Part shown: one piece after another, positions 21,779-31,485 of the stretch
Layout: each line of letters opens with the position of its first letter
Position numbering within the stretch: position 1 is the first letter of the stretch
Origin: JANTGF01 sp963750735
GTDB taxonomy: Bacteria > Bacteroidota > Bacteroidia > Bacteroidales > VadinHA17
Assembly: GCA_963750735.1 (NCBI GenBank)
Contig: CAVVRY010000007.1
Coordinates: 186,001-250,000, forward strand
Direction of reading: 5' to 3'
DNA: 64,000 nt
Notes under the pieces: generated by a model
Databases searched by the model: none
Seen by the model: the letters and a program-made list of their open reading frames with translations, nothing else
What the model was told of the DNA's origin: nothing
Made by a program: the position numbers and the translations under genes

Positions 21779-22837
21779 TTATTCTATCAACAGGCGAGCG
21801 ACTTTTCCATCCGCTCCTGCTGCCCAGCCAAACTCAAATGTGGCATCAACATCAAGTGTATAAAAACCATTGGCTCCAAAATCTTGCCAGTTTTGCCCTC
21901 CATCAATAGAATAGCCAGTACCCTCCCGCCCTACCGCAATAAGCATGGAAATTCCATCTACTTTCAACTCCTTAATACAAGAACGGTATCCTGCAGGTGA
22001 ATTTTTAGGTTTGTGCCAGGTTCCTCCATTGTCATTCGTAAACATAAATGTCAGGCCGGTAGAGTCCGGCCTTGCATAATCACCGCCAATGCAATAGCCA
22101 TTATTGTCTCCCGGAAAGAGAATTGAGAAAATTCCTGAGGAAGGTGTTCCACTCATAACAGGGATATTGCTATCTTCCCATGAGTATCCATCATCTTTCG
22201 AATGAAAAATTCGAGCTATTGAGCCGCCTGAACAGAACCATAGATTATTTGGTTTTGTGGAAGCAATACAGGTACCACTGGCTGCAAACATATATTCACC
22301 CTCTTCTGCCAGTGGTCGAGATTCAGCAGGCAGCTCCTGCCAGGTTTCTCCACCATCCCTCGTCACTAACAGAAAAAACTTGCCATCAATAGGATCACCT
22401 ACCACAAAGCCATGGTCTTTATCCCTAAATATCATGGAGTTGAGGAAAATTCCTTCCTGGTTTTTATAATAAACCTGTTTCCAATTTTTTCCGCCATCGG
22501 TAGTTTTCAGTATTACAGCAGGGTTTGCGATGCCCATTACTATGGCAGTGAGAGAGTCAAAAGCTTCTATATCGCGAAAATCAAAATTAGTATATCCTGA
22601 AATGGTATCACTAAACCAATTAATTCCACCATCCACAGTCTTTAAAAATGTCCCATTGCTTCCAGAGGCCCAGACAACATCCTTATCAACCACAAAAATC
22701 CCTCTCAGGCTGGCCTCAACACCTGATTCTTGCAATACCCAATTAGGCTGAATATTAAAAGTTGTGGCTTGTTTTTTATCGCTCCCGGGACTGGTGCATG
22801 CAAATAAAAAAACAAAAATTACAATCCAGGCTCGCAT
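21779..22837 (-). CDS. YCF48/BNR-type beta-propeller lipoprotein
   Basis: A 352-residue exported lipoprotein with the signal MRAWIVIFVFLFAC. The start at 22837 is preferred over an upstream in-frame ATG at 22906 because it places the signal at the N-terminus and avoids overlapping the neighbouring gene. The body repeats BNR-like units (TDGGKNWK, RDGGETWQ, KDDGYSWE, NDNGGTWH, IDGGQNWQ), the hallmark of sialidase/YCF48-type propellers. No catalytic residues could be picked out, so a binding or assembly role is as likely as an enzymatic one. It starts 13 bases after the hydroxyproline dehydratase gene. Confidence 0.8.
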   Translation of the reverse strand: MRAWIVIFVFLFACTSPGSDKKQATTFNIQPNWVLQESGVEASLRGIFVVDKDVVWASGSNGTFLKTVDGGINWFSDTISGYTNFDFRDIEAFDSLTAIVMGIANPAVILKTTDGGKNWKQVYYKNQEGIFLNSMIFRDKDHGFVVGDPIDGKFFLLVTRDGGETWQELPAESRPLAEEGEYMFAASGTCIASTKPNNLWFCSGGSIARIFHSKDDGYSWEDSNIPVMSGTPSSGIFSILFPGDNNGYCIGGDYARPDSTGLTFMFTNDNGGTWHKPKNSPAGYRSCIKELKVDGISMLIAVGREGTGYSIDGGQNWQDFGANGFYTLDVDATFEFGWAAGADGKVARLLIE

Positions 22838-22850
22838 GTAAAGGGAGCTA

Positions 22851-23885
22851 TTACCTGAATATAAAGCCATCTTTGAAAGGATCTTCAGGATCAAACCAAA
22901 ACTCATTCTGCCCAGTATACCATGCTTTACCTGTAACTTCCGGGATAACAGCTTTACGTACCCCTATTTTTGTTTCCTCAACAACTTTTACATCCATGGT
23001 TGATCCAAGGATACTTTCAACTGTAATGCTTTCATTAAGTTTTAAGTCTCCTTTAGAATAATGAAGGGCAGCTCTTGCACTTAATCCTGTTCCGGTAGCT
23101 GACCTGTCCATTTCTCCATCTGCAAAAATACAGACATTGCGGCTATGGTTTTTATAATTATATGGATCGCCAGTAAAAATAACACCGTACAGGAAGCTCA
23201 AATCTGGTTCCCTTGAATGCCTGACATTAAAATTTCCACTTATTACCTTTTTAATCCTCCGGCCATAATCAATTAGTTTGCTATAATCTGTTGGGTCCAT
23301 ATTCAATCCCAATTCACCGGCATTACAAAAGGCATAAAAAGCGCCTCCAAAAGCTGCATCAAAATTAACGCGTCCAATTCCTGGCACTTTTACTGCCTCA
23401 TTCTCCAGATAAAGAAATGAAGGAACATTTCGAAAACTCACTTCTTTAACTACTCCCTTTTCAACTCTCCCAAAGGATGTTATCCTGCCAGGAGGGGCAT
23501 CAATTTTCACTTCCTGAAGTTCCCCCTTTTTCTTCACAATTCCTGCTTCAAGCACCAATTTTGTAATAGCAATAATAGCGTGTCCACACATAGTACTATA
23601 GCCTTCATTGTGCAAAAAAATGACTCCTAAATCCGCATCTGGTGTTTCTGGCTCAGTTAGCACGGCACCATACATATCGGCATGCCCGCGTGGTTCCCAC
23701 ATCAATCCTTTACGGATATAATCGAAATTTTCACTAAAAAACCTTCGCTTTTCTAAAATGGTTTTTCCTTTTATTTCTGGGATTCCATCCACAATAATTC
23801 GCAGGGGCTCACCACCTGTATGCATTTCAATGGTTTTAAAAACTGATGCATTCTTGGGTGCCTGCATTTTTAGTTTGTTTAACAT
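22851..23885 (-). CDS. Trans-3-hydroxy-L-proline dehydratase (proline racemase superfamily)
   Basis: A 344-residue cytoplasmic enzyme. The first catalytic motif M-C-G-H has Cys100. The second catalytic position, Cys in proline and 4-hydroxyproline racemases, is Thr264 in DRSATGTG. The Cys/Thr pair is the accepted signature of trans-3-hydroxy-L-proline dehydratases, which make delta-1-pyrroline-2-carboxylate. Ala in place of the usual Pro just before the Thr is slightly unusual. The product would be reduced to proline by an OCD-family reductase, and such a gene sits at 25966-26928. The start could also be the Met at residue 7. Confidence 0.87.
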   Translation of the reverse strand: MLNKLKMQAPKNASVFKTIEMHTGGEPLRIIVDGIPEIKGKTILEKRRFFSENFDYIRKGLMWEPRGHADMYGAVLTEPETPDADLGVIFLHNEGYSTMCGHAIIAITKLVLEAGIVKKKGELQEVKIDAPPGRITSFGRVEKGVVKEVSFRNVPSFLYLENEAVKVPGIGRVNFDAAFGGAFYAFCNAGELGLNMDPTDYSKLIDYGRRIKKVISGNFNVRHSREPDLSFLYGVIFTGDPYNYKNHSRNVCIFADGEMDRSATGTGLSARAALHYSKGDLKLNESITVESILGSTMDVKVVEETKIGVRKAVIPEVTGKAWYTGQNEFWFDPEDPFKDGFIFR

Positions 23886-24036
23886 AGTTGATCGTTCAAA
23901 TTATTCCAATAAAGTTAAGGTGATTTTCATTTAATCCAACCCAATTTCGAAAAATTATAAAATAATATTCCTTATGATGCCATGAACTTATTAATCTTTT
24001 TTTCTATTTTCGTTCAACCTCAAAAAAATCAATACA

Positions 24037-25962
24037 ATGAAAAAAAGAAAAACAAATACCAGATATATTTTGCTAACTATTTTTTGGATTGCATTCATAT
24101 TCTCTCCAATACAGGGTATTTCGCAAGAACAATCTGCAGAAAGTAAAATTCCAAAATCTCTGCAAAATATTCTAATTGATGAGACAGGAGAAATGTACAT
24201 TCCAACTTCCGAGGGGACAAAGTTAAAGGTAGTTCCTGAACGCCCCAGATACCAACTTTCTAAACTCCGCGGCAATCCATCCGGGACCAATGCAGGTATC
24301 TTTTTTGATTTTGAAGATGAAGAATTCAATGGGACCTTATATTTTGGATTGATAAACTACAATGACTCAAAGCATCCTTTCCCAGTATATCGTTCAAGTC
24401 CCGCAACTATATCGAGTGGAAGAGTCCTGGTTCATTTTAACAGCCTGAAAGGAGCTTATGATATGACTGGATGGGAAAAGTCAGGAAAGGGTACCTTGGG
24501 ATACAGGGTGATTGACAGTGAAGGAATGATGGTTTATGATGGTATAGTTAGTTTTACATCGAAAGGCCGCTTCAAAGCTGTAAATACAGTACTTACAGGC
24601 CCATTTATAAACCTGGTGCAAGCGGATCAAGTGACCATTTCTTTTGAAACCAGTGAAAAGTCAATTTGCGAGATTGAAACAAATGGTAAATCCTATAAAG
24701 ACAAAGAAGCTGTGTTTCAACACGAGATTGAAATAACAGATCTTCAACCTGCTACAGAATATCCATATACCTTGAAATATGGTGAACTTGAGCAATCATA
24801 CTCATTTAGAACAAGTCCTCTTCCCGGAGCTCGTGAGAAATTTGTTTTTAGCTATTCAAGCGATTCCCGTGGTGGAAGTGGCTGGGGGGAAAGAAACCTA
24901 TTTGGAGCGAATGCATACATTATAAAAAAGATTATGGCAGTAAGTGCTCAGAACAATGTTGCCTTTTCTCAGTTTACCGGCGATTTAATAAGTGGGTACA
25001 GCAACTCTGCCGATGAGATGAATTTACAATATCATAACTGGAAAAGCGTTGTAGGGCCATTTGGGGCGCATTTCCAGGTGGTTTTAGGAATGGGGAATCA
25101 TGAATCCTATGACATCATTTTTAATGATGATGACAACAAATATACTGTCGTATTGGATAATTTTCCTTATGATAACAACTCGTCCGAATCCCTATTTGCT
25201 GAGCAGGTAGTTAATCCTCACAATGGTCCGGAAAGTGAGGATGGTTCTAAATATGACCCTGATGGATCGACAAAAGACTTTCCGTCTTATGATGAAAATG
25301 TATTTTATTATACCTATGATAATGTAGGCGTAATAAACCTGAATTCAGATTACTGGTATACGCCCTACAAGGAAGTGGTTCCTGCTGTTGGCGGAAATGT
25401 GCATGGCTATGTAATGGACAACCAGCTTGCATGGTTTAAAAGCACTCTTAAAACACTTGAAAAGGATGAAAACATAGATCATATCTTTGTCACAATACAT
25501 ACTCCTTTTTTCCCAAATGGTGGACATGTACATGATGATATGTGGTATAATGGGGACAACAAGTACCGACCCTGGATTGCAGGACAAGCTGTTGAAAAGG
25601 GCATCATTGAAAGAAGAGACCAGTTACTCGACCTGGCCATTAACAATTCTGAGAAAGTAGTTGCCTTCTTAACCGGTGATGAACACAATTATTGCAAAAC
25701 TGAACTTGGACCTGAGACTTCAATATATCCTAAAAACTATGCACCGAAAAAAATAAAGCTAAAAAGAACTATTTACCAAATTAATAATGGAGCGGCCGGT
25801 GCACCCTATTATGCACAGCAGGAAACACCCTGGACGCCATTTACCTCAGGATTTACAACTCAAAATGCTGTTTGTTTATTTACCGTAGAGGGAAAAAATA
25901 TTTCAATGCTAGTTATTAATCCAGATACGCTTGAGGAAATCGACCAGTTAAAACTTAGATAG
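24037..25962 (+). CDS. Exported metallophosphoesterase with N-terminal beta domains
   Basis: A 641-residue protein with a signal peptide (about residues 1-30, ending before QEQS). Two beta-sandwich regions (about 80-270, the second fibronectin-like as in purple acid phosphatases) precede a calcineurin-like phosphoesterase domain. Metal-ligand motifs are SDSRGG, TGDLISG, GMGNHES, TIHTPFF and GDEHNY. It is the only + strand gene in a minus-strand region and ends 3 bases from the convergent OCD gene. It probably cleaves phosphate esters in the periplasm. The true substrate is unknown. Confidence 0.85.
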   Translation: MKKRKTNTRYILLTIFWIAFIFSPIQGISQEQSAESKIPKSLQNILIDETGEMYIPTSEGTKLKVVPERPRYQLSKLRGNPSGTNAGIFFDFEDEEFNGTLYFGLINYNDSKHPFPVYRSSPATISSGRVLVHFNSLKGAYDMTGWEKSGKGTLGYRVIDSEGMMVYDGIVSFTSKGRFKAVNTVLTGPFINLVQADQVTISFETSEKSICEIETNGKSYKDKEAVFQHEIEITDLQPATEYPYTLKYGELEQSYSFRTSPLPGAREKFVFSYSSDSRGGSGWGERNLFGANAYIIKKIMAVSAQNNVAFSQFTGDLISGYSNSADEMNLQYHNWKSVVGPFGAHFQVVLGMGNHESYDIIFNDDDNKYTVVLDNFPYDNNSSESLFAEQVVNPHNGPESEDGSKYDPDGSTKDFPSYDENVFYYTYDNVGVINLNSDYWYTPYKEVVPAVGGNVHGYVMDNQLAWFKSTLKTLEKDENIDHIFVTIHTPFFPNGGHVHDDMWYNGDNKYRPWIAGQAVEKGIIERRDQLLDLAINNSEKVVAFLTGDEHNYCKTELGPETSIYPKNYAPKKIKLKRTIYQINNGAAGAPYYAQQETPWTPFTSGFTTQNAVCLFTVEGKNISMLVINPDTLEEIDQLKLR

Positions 25963-25965
25963 TCT

Positions 25966-26928
25966 TTAATATTCTACTTCCTGACCGATACCAAGCTTTT
26001 TAGCTTTTTGGTAAAAGAAATCGGCAGCAAATAGGTCAAACAAAGCAACTCCTACCGATTTAAAAAAGCGGGAAGGAGCAGCTGAAAGCTTTACTTCTCC
26101 TGTCAGTAATTTTCCAATGGTATAGATGTTCCTTTTATCAATTAAACCATTGTTCAAGGGAGTAAGAATATCACCCGATTCTTTTGATGCCATTGGAGTA
26201 TCAATAAATACCTGATCCAGGCCCGAAAATAAGGCATCTGGAAACTCTCTCATGTCCGGTTTATAGGAACCCACTCCTATAAAGATCTTATTCTTAAAGA
26301 GTTCCTTATCGTTTTTAATTACCGGGTTATTTGAAGTTGTTGTGGTAACAATCAGCTCAGAGCTCCTTACCAGGTCGCCAGGACATGAGGCTTCGCTTAC
26401 ATTGATTCCGGCAAACTCTTTTTGAATAATTTCACGCAATTGGATGATCTTATTACCATCTGGATCAAAGACATTTATTGAATGGAGATCAAGTTGGGAA
26501 CAGGCAAAAAGAGCATGCATGGTTCCCTGGGTTCCGGCACCAAAGATTCCTAAGGAATTGGTATTTTTAGCAGCTAAATGTCTCATGCCTACACCACTTA
26601 CCGCTGCAGTTCTCAGGGATGTTAGCTTTGATCCATTGAGCAAAGCCAATGGTTCTCCTGTTAGGCCATCGTTGTAAATGACTGTGCCCATGATCGGTGG
26701 TAGATTTTTCTCATGGTTTCCTGGAAAAACCGACACCAGCTTGGTGGCCATTTTTCCTCCTGCTTTTGCCGGCATTAATAGTAGTGTATTTTCTCCTTCA
26801 TCTACGTGCATACGAGGAGGTAAAATATAACCACCTTTTTCCTGAAGGATTAGGGCTTCCTCCATTGCATCTATCATTTCATTAAAGGACATCAGTGTGT
26901 CAAGATGATTTGAATTAAGTATTAACAT
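25966..26928 (-). CDS. Ornithine cyclodeaminase/mu-crystallin family reductase (likely pyrroline-2-carboxylate reductase)
   Basis: A 320-residue cytoplasmic NAD(P)-binding protein with the OCD/mu-crystallin layout: SKLTSLRTAA with the substrate-contacting Lys and Arg, then a Rossmann fold with FGAGTQG. Members include ornithine cyclodeaminase, ketimine reductases and delta-1-pyrroline-2-carboxylate reductase. The last is favoured because a trans-3-hydroxyproline dehydratase that makes this substrate lies 2 kb away on the same strand. It is the last gene of the minus-strand run that begins with the fucosidase at 33057. Confidence 0.8.
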   Translation of the reverse strand: MLILNSNHLDTLMSFNEMIDAMEEALILQEKGGYILPPRMHVDEGENTLLLMPAKAGGKMATKLVSVFPGNHEKNLPPIMGTVIYNDGLTGEPLALLNGSKLTSLRTAAVSGVGMRHLAAKNTNSLGIFGAGTQGTMHALFACSQLDLHSINVFDPDGNKIIQLREIIQKEFAGINVSEASCPGDLVRSSELIVTTTTSNNPVIKNDKELFKNKIFIGVGSYKPDMREFPDALFSGLDQVFIDTPMASKESGDILTPLNNGLIDKRNIYTIGKLLTGEVKLSAAPSRFFKSVGVALFDLFAADFFYQKAKKLGIGQEVEY

Positions 26929-26956
26929 TGAATTTTATCTTATACTGTGAACAAAA

Positions 26957-28165
26957 TTAGAATTCTATTTCCACCTGGTTCTTTAATAAATCGTCTATTA
27001 TTTCTCTTTTCCTAATTAACTGAGGCTTTCCATCCAAGATCATTACTTCAGCTGGTCTAAACCTGGAGTTGTATTGTGAAGACATACAAAAGCCATAGGC
27101 CCCCGTGTGTCGGATGACCAGAAAATCACCTTCCCTAACTTCATTCAGGGTTCTATCTACAGCAAAATTGTCAATTTCACAAAGATTGCCAACAACATTA
27201 TACTTTTTCAGTTCGCCAGAAGGATTCGAAAGGTTTTCAATCTCATGGTATGCATTGTAAAACATCGGTCGAATCAAATGGCTAAAGCCGGAATCCACAC
27301 CAACAAAGATTTTGGATCCATTGGTCTTTAAAACCTTGGATTCAACTAGTAAATATCCACTCTCGCCCACCAGAAACCTTCCGGGTTCAAACCAGAGCTT
27401 AATTTCTCTTTTCATTTTTGCACAAAATTCATCGTATAAAGGTTTCATGGCTGATCCTAACTCGACAATATCAATCACTTTCTCATCTGATTGGTGTGCT
27501 ACTTTAATACCTCCCCCGAAATCAACATATTCAAGCTCTGGAAATTTTTCTGCCAATTCAAAAAGTATTTTGCTCCTTTTAGAAACACCTCAGGACTCAT
27601 AATCACATGACTCGAATGGATATGGATTCCATTGATTGACATATTGTACTCATTCACAATTTCAAGTAATTCATCTATCTGTGAGAGTGCAATGCCAAAC
27701 TTCGATTGACTGTGCCATTTTTCGACTTTCTCACTTTCTGATTCGGTTACTATGTCGGGGTTAAGTCTAATACAACAGGATTTTTTGGAGCCATATTTTT
27801 TTCCGAACTTTTCAAGATTTGAAAGGTTCTCAATGTTTATATAAACACCCATATCAACTGCTTCTAACAATCTCCTTGAAATCGACCATATTTGGAGTGA
27901 ACACAATTTGTTCTGGCCTAAATCCGGCAAGCAAGCCTATATTAATCTCAGGAATAGATACTGTATCCAAACCCAAACCTTCCTGCCGCATCAACTTCAA
28001 AATGTTGATATTGGAATTGGATTTCATGGCATAACGAATCTCCAGAGGGTACGACAAGAAGGCTTTTTTAAAAACCGAAACCTGTTTTTTAATTACAGAT
28101 GCATCATAGACGTATAACGGCGTTCCAAATTCCTTTGCGATTTCTAAAAGTTGATTCTTGTCCAT
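26957..28165 (-). CDS. lysA: Diaminopimelate decarboxylase (two apparent frameshifts)
   Basis: A PLP enzyme converting meso-diaminopimelate to L-lysine. Features are RYAMKSN with the PLP Lys48, GIHIHSS, the DFGGG phosphate-binding loop, EPGRFLV, and GNLCEID with the active-site Cys. Two indels break it: an extra base at about 27868 (joins FKEI to LEAVDMG) and a missing one in the TTTT at 27568-27571 (joins FLKGA to KILFELAEKF). They cancel, so the full 1209 bases encode about 402 residues. The ATG at 28165 starts 1 base after the end of the GH29 gene, which suggests coupled translation. An unusual place for a lysine gene. Confidence 0.88.
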
Positions 28166-28166
28166 A

Positions 28167-29496
28167 TTAGTTGCTTTCAATAACCTGTCCATCTTTTCGA
28201 TAAACCTCAGCAGGTCCGTCCAACAGCACGGCTATTACCGTAACTTGCTCATCCATAATTTTTTGTGGAACATCAATATATAGCAGACCCGGTACTTCAC
28301 TCCAATATTGTTTCATCATGATCTTCCAATCCAACTTTGTACCATTGCCCACAACCCAGATCCGGTTTATTTCATTTTTCAGGCCCTTTATCAATATCGG
28401 TCCATTTGGCTTATTATCAAGGAATAGATAAAGTATTTCATGGTTTTTTGACAAAGTTGTTGGTCCGTTAAAATGACCTGCGGGCAGGCCTGCAACAGAT
28501 CCATAAATAGCTTCTTTGTGCTTTGAAGTCCACCTTCCCATCTCTTTCAGGATTTGAACCTGTTCCTCCGGTATACTTCCATCCGCTTTTGGTCCAATAT
28601 CCAACAACAGATTTCCACCCAGGCCAATTACATCGGCAAAAATCCGAATGATCTGGTTGGGGGTTTTGTAATTGTTATCGTTATGCTGATAGCCCCATGA
28701 ATCATTCATAGTCATGCACAGCTCCCAGTATGGATCAGCGGGTCTTGTAATGGGAACACCCTGCTCAGGAGTGCTGTAATCACCATAACCATTGATCCTC
28801 GAATTTAGAATTACTTTAGGAATGCATTTTCTCACCTCTTCACTCATTTCCCTGGCTTTCCATTTCTCTGCATTGTAATCCCAATCACCATCGAACCACA
28901 ACAAATCAGGCTTGAACTTTTTACAAAGCTCCAACAATTGTCCCCTATGAAACTGCAGGAAAGTATTCCAGCGAATTGAATCATTTGTGTACCTCTTTTC
29001 ATCTCTTGTGAAGTGAGGATAGTCGGGATGAGACCAATCAAGTTGTGAAAAGTATAAACCAAGCTTTAGGTTATTCTTTTTTAGAGCTTTTACATAAGGT
29101 GTTATCAAATCTCTGCCTGCAGGAGTTTTTTTAACCACATTCAAATCACTGAACTTAGTATCCCATAGTGCCACCCCATCGTGGTGTTTTGAAGTGAAGA
29201 ACCGCGTATTTGGCTCCACTCTGTTTTATCAATTTTGCCCAATCATCCGGTTTATAATTCGAAGCAGTAAAGCCATCCAGTTGTTTCATATAATCGTCAT
29301 ATGAAATATAATCGTTGTAAAAGGACCATGACTCATCGATTCCATTTACAGCATAAATGCCCCAATGAATAAATATGCCAAGTTTTGCATCGGTAAACCA
29401 TTGCATGCGTTCAGCCTTCTCAGATTCAGATTCCTGTGCGGAAAGTATCACAAACCGGATAAGAACAATACTTATCAGTAGGATTTTTTTCATCAT
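28167..29496 (-). CDS. Alpha-L-fucosidase, glycoside hydrolase family 29 (one apparent frameshift)
   Basis: About 442 residues once one base is removed near 29196, where AKYAVL joins TSKHHDGVALW. A signal peptide precedes KAERMQWF and FIHWGIYAV. LLWFDGDWD holds the GH29 nucleophile Asp. It is an exported retaining fucosidase. The C-terminal part is short, without an obvious added binding domain. The gene is followed by a HEAT-like gene upstream in the operon and lysA 1 base downstream. A second, different GH29 begins the operon at 33057. Confidence 0.88.
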
Positions 29497-29515
29497 AATT
29501 AACAATTATATTACT

Positions 29516-30058
29516 TTAATAATCAATATCAACCATCCCTTTCCTCAACTCTATTATCATTTTATTGGCTTTCCTTGAAAGATAATCTGTCTCAAAGGAA
29601 GGGCTATATTCTTCAATTGCAAGAGCAATTTCTCTTTTTAATTCCGGCTCAGCATCACATATTTTCTTTAGAAAATCCAATGAATATGACTTCACAAAAG
29701 GTCTATCTGTAGGTTTGCTAAGAATTTGCAAACATTCATCAACTATATCTCCATATCCCTCAAGTTCTGGTTCATAATACGATAGTATTCGTATCAAACT
29801 AGCTTTCTGGTTCTCATGGGTCACTCTTGAAAACCCGGATAGAATATCCTTAATGTATGGTTTTATTAATTCCCTATTTTCTTTTGCAATATGATTCATC
29901 ACCCATGCTGCCCTCCAACTGGCCGGTTTTTCATCAGATACAGCAAGTTGTACCAAAGATTCAAGCAAATCAGGCTGATGTAGAACCTGCTGTTTAAGTC
30001 TGGTTGCTATTCCCTTTTCAGCATTGTCAAGGGAAAATTTCATTTCAGAAAATTTCAT
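29516..30058 (-). CDS. HEAT-like helical repeat protein
   Basis: A 180-residue, mainly alpha-helical protein with no signal peptide. Several ~35-residue helical pairs (for example WRAAWVMNHIA and RPFVKSYSLDFLKKI) look like HEAT or ARM repeats. It starts 30 bases after the Gfo/Idh gene and ends 19 bases before the GH29 gene, inside one operon. Homology to a named family is not recognised, so no function is given. The nearest parallel in this window is the HEAT-DUF1080 gene at 11099, which also directly follows a Gfo/Idh gene. Confidence 0.6.
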   Translation of the reverse strand: MKFSEMKFSLDNAEKGIATRLKQQVLHQPDLLESLVQLAVSDEKPASWRAAWVMNHIAKENRELIKPYIKDILSGFSRVTHENQKASLIRILSYYEPELEGYGDIVDECLQILSKPTDRPFVKSYSLDFLKKICDAEPELKREIALAIEEYSPSFETDYLSRKANKMIIELRKGMVDIDY

Positions 30059-30088
30059 TCTCTTTGAAATACTATATTGGAAATTTAA

Positions 30089-31429
30089 CTACACAAGAGG
30101 TTCCCATTTCTTCTCATACTTCCTTCCCCATAATTTCATAGCTGAATTGTCTTTAATATGACCATTTTTAGGATCACAGGATAAATCTTTTCCTGTTCGG
30201 TAGGCAATATTGGCCAGATGACATAAAAGAACGCTTTTGTGTCCCTCATTTATTGGTGAATTCTGTACTGTTGCTTTCCCCCGAATAGTCTCAAGAAAGT
30301 TATGTACGTGTCTGTCATCGTTACCTCCTGCCCCAACTACATCTACAGTAGCACTTCTTGATTCGGCACTTACAGTTTTAATGACTTTGCCAGCCAGGTC
30401 ATACAGGATATAGATATTTCTATCAAGCAACACCGATCCTTTGGTACCATAAATAACTGTTCCCCTGCTCCTATCCCATTTCCTCATAGAATTGCAGCTC
30501 TGGCCATCCCAGGTAATCGATTTTCCACCTTCAAATATAAAAGAGGCATTTAATGTATCGTACATTTCCCAATCGTCTTCCTTATAGAAGTTACGAGCAC
30601 CCACTACTTTTACCTGACTGGGGAAATTCACACCCAGAGCCCAGCGTGCTATATCAACTTCATGTGTGGCATTGTTACAGGTTTCACCTGTCCCCCAATG
30701 CCAGAACCAATGCCAGTTATAATGGACATAGTTATCATGAAAATCCTGGCGAGGAGCCGGTCCCTGCCAGAGATCCCAGTCAAGCCAGTCAGGTACAGGC
30801 ACCACTTTTCCATTCCCAATAGATTTTCGCTCATTTGAGTACCAGGTATAAGCACTGTAAACATCCCCAATGATGCCATTATGTATCTCCTTGATAATTT
30901 CGATTGATTCAGGGGAAGATCTCTGCTGGTTTCCCATTTGAACCACCTTACCATGTTTTCTCTGAGAGATAACCAGCATCTCTCCTTCCAGTGGATTTTG
31001 GCTACATGGTTTTTCCACATATACATGTTTTCCTGCATTAAGAGCCATGATGGAAGCTGGTGCATGCCAATGGTCAGGAGCAGCAACAACCAGCACATCC
31101 ACCTCTTTATCATCCAGAACTTTCCGAATGTCATTGCTTGATTTTGGGATGGAGCCAGATTGTTCATGCACTTTCTTAACCGTTGCCTCAAGCACCCGTT
31201 TATCTACATCGCAAATATAGTTTACTGATGCACCTGATGCATTTTGGAATACACTCGCGAGGTGGCCTCCTCTGCTTTTGGTTCCCATTACTGCAATATT
31301 CAATCTGTCGTTTGCACCAATTATACGTCTATAGCTCTTCGCAGACATTCCCATGGCCATGCCACCCACTGCTACCCCTGCGGAGCTAACAGTAAGTTTT
31401 TTAACAAAATTTCGTCTGGTGGTACTCAT
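30089..31429 (-). CDS. Gfo/Idh/MocA-family oxidoreductase with Tat signal
   Basis: A 446-residue NAD(P)-dependent oxidoreductase exported by the Tat route: STTRRNFVKK followed by a hydrophobic, Ala/Gly-rich core. The Rossmann domain includes AVMGTKSRGGH, PDHWH and the conserved VEKPCS with the usual Lys. The C-terminal domain contains GTGETCNNATHEVDIARW, as in family members that act on sugars or sugar acids. Unlike the copy at 9788 it is intact. Within the operon it sits between a GH29 fucosidase and the HEAT-like protein. Specific substrate unknown. Confidence 0.9.
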   Translation of the reverse strand: MSTTRRNFVKKLTVSSAGVAVGGMAMGMSAKSYRRIIGANDRLNIAVMGTKSRGGHLASVFQNASGASVNYICDVDKRVLEATVKKVHEQSGSIPKSSNDIRKVLDDKEVDVLVVAAPDHWHAPASIMALNAGKHVYVEKPCSQNPLEGEMLVISQRKHGKVVQMGNQQRSSPESIEIIKEIHNGIIGDVYSAYTWYSNERKSIGNGKVVPVPDWLDWDLWQGPAPRQDFHDNYVHYNWHWFWHWGTGETCNNATHEVDIARWALGVNFPSQVKVVGARNFYKEDDWEMYDTLNASFIFEGGKSITWDGQSCNSMRKWDRSRGTVIYGTKGSVLLDRNIYILYDLAGKVIKTVSAESRSATVDVVGAGGNDDRHVHNFLETIRGKATVQNSPINEGHKSVLLCHLANIAYRTGKDLSCDPKNGHIKDNSAMKLWGRKYEKKWEPLV

Positions 31430-31485
31430 AATTGAATTTTATTAGGTTAATACTCTTAAAAAAATTCTGTATCAAAGTCTCATTT

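Noticed and set aside
30649..31191. A 180-residue frame on the minus strand
   Set aside because: It overlaps the intact Gfo/Idh gene in another frame on the same strand; the Gfo/Idh frame carries all the family motifs.
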